7,213 bases of DNA from Candidatus Nanohalarchaeota archaeon (GTDB lineage Archaea > EX4484-52 > B79-G9), in NCBI GenBank assembly GCA_030594795.1, contig JAUVEK010000067.1:1-7213 (forward strand). The letters run 5' to 3'. The position numbers were made by a program, and so were the translations under genes. The notes beneath the pieces are model-generated. The model did no database searches, was not told where the DNA came from, and was given only the letters and a program-made list of their open reading frames with translations. This document shows, one piece after another, positions 4,819-7,213 of the stretch. Position 1 is the stretch's first letter; every line of letters starts with the position of its first letter.

Positions 4819-6348
4819 TTATTCCCATTCAATTGTCCCTGGGGGCTTGTTTGTGATGTCGTAGACTACCCGGTTCACTTCCTTTATCTCGTTGGTAATT
4901 CTTGTAGAAATCTTTTCAAGCAGGCTATAGGGTACTTTTGAAAAACTCGCGCTCATGGCATCGACAGAATTCACAAACCTGATTGCAATAACTCTTTTAT
5001 AGCTTCTTGCGTCGCCCTGCACCCCTACAGATTTTACTGGCAGGAGGACTGCGAAAGCCTGCCAGATGCTGTTGTATTCATCTGCTTTTTCAAGCTCATC
5101 AAGGACAATGTAATTCGCTTTCTGCACAATTTTGACATTCTTGCGCGTACACTCGCCAAGTATCCTGATAGCAAGCCCGGGTCCGGGGAACGGATGCCTT
5201 AAGGCAAGCTCATCCGGGAGGCCAAGCTTCTTTGCAACAGCCCTGACCTCATCCTTATACAGGTCCTCCAAGGGTTCGCATAACTCAAGTGTCATATTCT
5301 TTGGCAAGCCGCCGACATTATGATGCGACTTAATGACAGATGCGTTTTTGCTTGTGCCGCTTTCGATCCTGTCGGGGTAAATCGTGCCCTGCACAAGAAT
5401 CTCTGCTTTTTTATCTAATGCAACTTCATCAAATATCCTGATAAATAGCCTGCCAATTATCTTCCTTTTCTGTTCAGGGTCCACGATACCGCGCAAAGCA
5501 TCGTAAAACTTCTTCCTGGCATCAACCATCTTTAGTTTCATGTCCCAATGGGTAAAAGTATCCCTGATAAACTCAGGCTCACCAAGCCGCATAAAACCAG
5601 TATCCACAAAGACTGCAGTCAGGTTCTTTCCGATTGCCCTGCTCATCAAAATAGCTGCAACAGAAGAATCAACACCCCCAGAAAGGCCGATAATCGCGCG
5701 ACGGTTACCAACCTGCCTTTTTATCTTCTTAATCTTATCGCCGATAAAACGCTCCATGCTCCAGTCTTTTTTGGCAGAGCAAATATCAAAAACAAAATTT
5801 GAAAAAAGCACTTTTCCTTTTTTCGTATGCGTAACTTCCGGATGGAACTGGACACCGTAAATATTCTTCCTTTTGTTTTGAATAACAGCAATGCAGTTAC
5901 CTGTCCTTGCGGCAACCTCAAACCCGGGCGGAGGTGCGGTAACAGAGTTGCCATGGTTCATCCATACAGCTTCAGCCTTGTCAAATCCTTTAAGGATGCT
6001 GTCTTTTTTAGCCACCTTTAGCTTTGTAATCCCGTATTCTCTCCCGGCACCCAGGCTCACTTTTCCTCCCAGATAATGGCTGATAATATGGTGCCCATAG
6101 CAAAGACCGAGAACCGGAACGTTCAGCTCAAATATATTCTTATCGCACTGCGGCGCTGCCGGATCTACGACATCGTCGGGCCCGCCTGAGAGTATAATGC
6201 CTCTTATGTCCGGGAAATTGGCCCTGATATCATCTGCACTCAGCTCATTTGAAACAACTGATGAGAATACGCCAAGGTCGCGCACTCTTCGCGCTATCAG
6301 GTGCGCATACTGCGAACCAAAATCCATCACAATTATCCGGGCATTCAT
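4819..6348 (-). CDS. guaA: GMP synthase (glutamine-hydrolysing), single-chain
   Basis: A full-length 509-residue enzyme that makes GMP from XMP, ATP and glutamine in the cytoplasm, the last step of guanine nucleotide synthesis. Residues 1 to about 190 form the class I glutamine amidotransferase: DFGSQYAHLIARRVR (9-23), the nucleophile in GLCYGHH (Cys83) and FHPEVTHT with His169 and Glu171. Residues about 195-390 are the ATP pyrophosphatase with PP-loop SGGVDSS (223-229), KSHHNVGGLP (340-349) and HPFPGPGLAIRILGE (385-399). The C-terminal dimerisation domain ends NRVVYDITNKPPGTIEWE. Two family residues differ: the usual Gln two residues after Gly85 is His87, and the usual Asp in the HGD motif is Asn134. 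Many archaea carry this enzyme as two separate subunits, so the fused form is of interest. A TATA element about 26 nt upstream supports the start and a leaderless mRNA. Confidence 0.97.
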   Translation of the reverse strand: MNARIIVMDFGSQYAHLIARRVRDLGVFSSVVSNELSADDIRANFPDIRGIILSGGPDDVVDPAAPQCDKNIFELNVPVLGLCYGHHIISHYLGGKVSLGAGREYGITKLKVAKKDSILKGFDKAEAVWMNHGNSVTAPPPGFEVAARTGNCIAVIQNKRKNIYGVQFHPEVTHTKKGKVLFSNFVFDICSAKKDWSMERFIGDKIKKIKRQVGNRRAIIGLSGGVDSSVAAILMSRAIGKNLTAVFVDTGFMRLGEPEFIRDTFTHWDMKLKMVDARKKFYDALRGIVDPEQKRKIIGRLFIRIFDEVALDKKAEILVQGTIYPDRIESGTSKNASVIKSHHNVGGLPKNMTLELCEPLEDLYKDEVRAVAKKLGLPDELALRHPFPGPGLAIRILGECTRKNVKIVQKANYIVLDELEKADEYNSIWQAFAVLLPVKSVGVQGDARSYKRVIAIRFVNSVDAMSASFSKVPYSLLEKISTRITNEIKEVNRVVYDITNKPPGTIEWE

Positions 6349-6364
6349 ACGTATTCTTTAGAAA

Positions 6365-6380
6365 TTTATATTATATATTT
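6365..6380 (-). promoter_or_regulatory. TATA region of guaA
   Basis: A 16-bp stretch of only A and T with two overlapping TATA-like cores. The one at about 6371-6379 is centred 26 nt before the ATG at 6348, matching the leaderless spacing of the neighbouring genes. No Shine-Dalgarno site precedes the ATG. Confidence 0.6.
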
Positions 6381-6467
6381 ACTGTTGCGTCCAAATAGCA
6401 GGTCATATCCTGGTTGCGTAAATTATAAAGAGCATCATCAGTCGGCTTGCAGGAGAATGGCAAGTGC

Positions 6468-7213
6468 CTAGAACCAGCCGCGTTCCTTTTTTTCTTCCTC
6501 TTCCTCTTCCTGCTTCTGTTTCTTCCATATCGGCTTTAATTTCACCTCAAGGCCTGCAAGCGATGTCTTTGTGTTCCCGATGCCGCATGAATTCCCGACG
6601 CCAAGTAACAATATTTTCTCGTTCCTTGTCTCTTTAATCAGTCGTTTTACAACGTCTCTAGCCTTGTCCCGTGAGCTGAACACTTTCTTATGCAGGGGAG
6701 ATGAGGCTTCCATAATGCCCATCTTTATCGCGACGCCGTCCAGCGGAAGGTCATGCTTCAATGCAACTTCTTCTATTTTCGAGCGCTCAACACCTATGCC
6801 GCCCATCATTACTCCGACGCCTTCTGCTATAGAGCCGGTCTCTTCGCCCTCAAGTTTCCCGGCAGCATCCATTGTAATTATGTGGTCAATGTTTTCGCGC
6901 TCTCTCAGGGCTTCTACTGCTTTGCCAAGCTTGCCTAGTGATGCGCCAGGACCCTTTGCTTTCATGACAAAAACGGTTTTGCCCTCTATTGCTTCTTCAC
7001 TTACAAGAACATCTCTTGCGATCTCCTCGCCTTCTTTTGTCTTGAATGAGGCAGCGAGCATAGGCCCTATTGCGTCGCCGATCGGAATGCCTTTGATGAA
7101 TGCATGAGTTGCCTTGACGTTGCCTTTTGCCATTTTCAGGAGTAGCGGCATGTACATCTGGAGGATTAGCACCATCTGGAGATTGTTGGTCTTTTTTATG
7201 GTTATTATCAGAT
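6468..7213 (-). CDS. DUF1512-family archaeal protein, C-terminal part (5' end outside window)
   Basis: The frame stays open through the right edge. The ATG at 7175 is therefore probably internal: twelve further sense codons (LIITIKKTNNLQ) precede it. About 247 residues are visible. Seen: the block FIKGIPIGDAIGPMLAASF starting about 38 residues in, a Gly-rich stretch MKAKGPGASLGKLGKAVEAL, then ITMDAAGKLEGEETGSIAEGVGVMMGGIGVERSKIEEVA, and near the end LLLGVGNSCGIGNT. I recognise this as DUF1512, a family described from archaea, without known function. The tail is a run of Lys/Glu (QKQEEEEEEKKERGWF) that looks disordered and ends in aromatic residues. The Gly-rich GPGAS and GVGNSCGIGNT segments suggest nucleotide or phosphate contacts, but this is only an impression. 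It is followed by guaA after 119 nt with separate promoters. Family call fairly sure. Confidence 0.8.
   Translation of the reverse strand, partial: LIITIKKTNNLQMVLILQMYMPLLLKMAKGNVKATHAFIKGIPIGDAIGPMLAASFKTKEGEEIARDVLVSEEAIEGKTVFVMKAKGPGASLGKLGKAVEALRERENIDHIITMDAAGKLEGEETGSIAEGVGVMMGGIGVERSKIEEVALKHDLPLDGVAIKMGIMEASSPLHKKVFSSRDKARDVVKRLIKETRNEKILLLGVGNSCGIGNTKTSLAGLEVKLKPIWKKQKQEEEEEEKKERGWF

Noticed and set aside
6480..6520. TTC/CTT-rich microsatellite-like stretch
   Set aside because: It is fully explained as the codons for the Lys/Glu tail of the DUF1512 protein.
6571..7107. Plus-strand 178-codon frame opposite the DUF1512 gene
   Set aside because: It is a Ser/Pro-rich antisense shadow of a recognisable gene.
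7173..7175. ATG at 7175 as the true start of the DUF1512 gene
   Set aside because: The frame continues open for twelve codons to the window edge, and the family is longer, so the gene is most likely cut by the window.

Overview
The window reads as a piece of an archaeal chromosome. Several genes belong to families found mainly in archaea: an Nre-type DNA repair protein with a C-terminal PCNA-binding tail, a DUF1512 protein, and an archaeal-looking UbiD decarboxylase. Four separately transcribed genes have an archaeal TATA-like element centred about 26 nt upstream of the start codon, which is the leaderless-mRNA arrangement. The lineage cannot be fixed from this sequence; an uncultivated euryarchaeal or DPANN-type genome would fit. 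No rRNA, tRNA, CRISPR array, transposase or integrase is visible.

Layout. On the plus strand from the left edge: the C-terminal part of a UbiD-family decarboxylase (runs off the left edge), an AT-rich class I SAM methyltransferase, and a 10-helix EamA/DMT transporter. This block converges at about 2270-2306 with minus-strand genes that fill the rest of the window. In transcription order (right to left) these are: a DUF1512 protein (runs off the right edge), a full-length single-chain GMP synthase (guaA), the Nre protein, and a compact four-gene operon. The operon encodes a DUF3796-like membrane protein, a previously easy-to-miss 32-residue ORF, a DUF2178-like membrane protein and a small XRE-type HTH regulator.

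How they work together. The UbiD, GuaA, Nre and DUF1512 genes look like independent housekeeping units. The most interesting part is the operon at 2307-3383 and its control region at 3399-3480. Its genes are linked by a 4-nt ATGA overlap and a stop/start abutment. Three of the four genes have clear Shine-Dalgarno sites, unlike the leaderless neighbours. The two membrane proteins share a DER[IV]-x5-KA-x3-AF motif in front of a membrane helix. The upstream region carries GTTAG/CTAAC half-sites, including a 16-bp direct repeat spaced exactly 42 bp apart, and one copy lies where the start of transcription is expected. I infer a self-regulated membrane-sensor/repressor module with a micropeptide of unknown role. 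Longest gene-free stretch: 3384-3543 (160 bp), described below.
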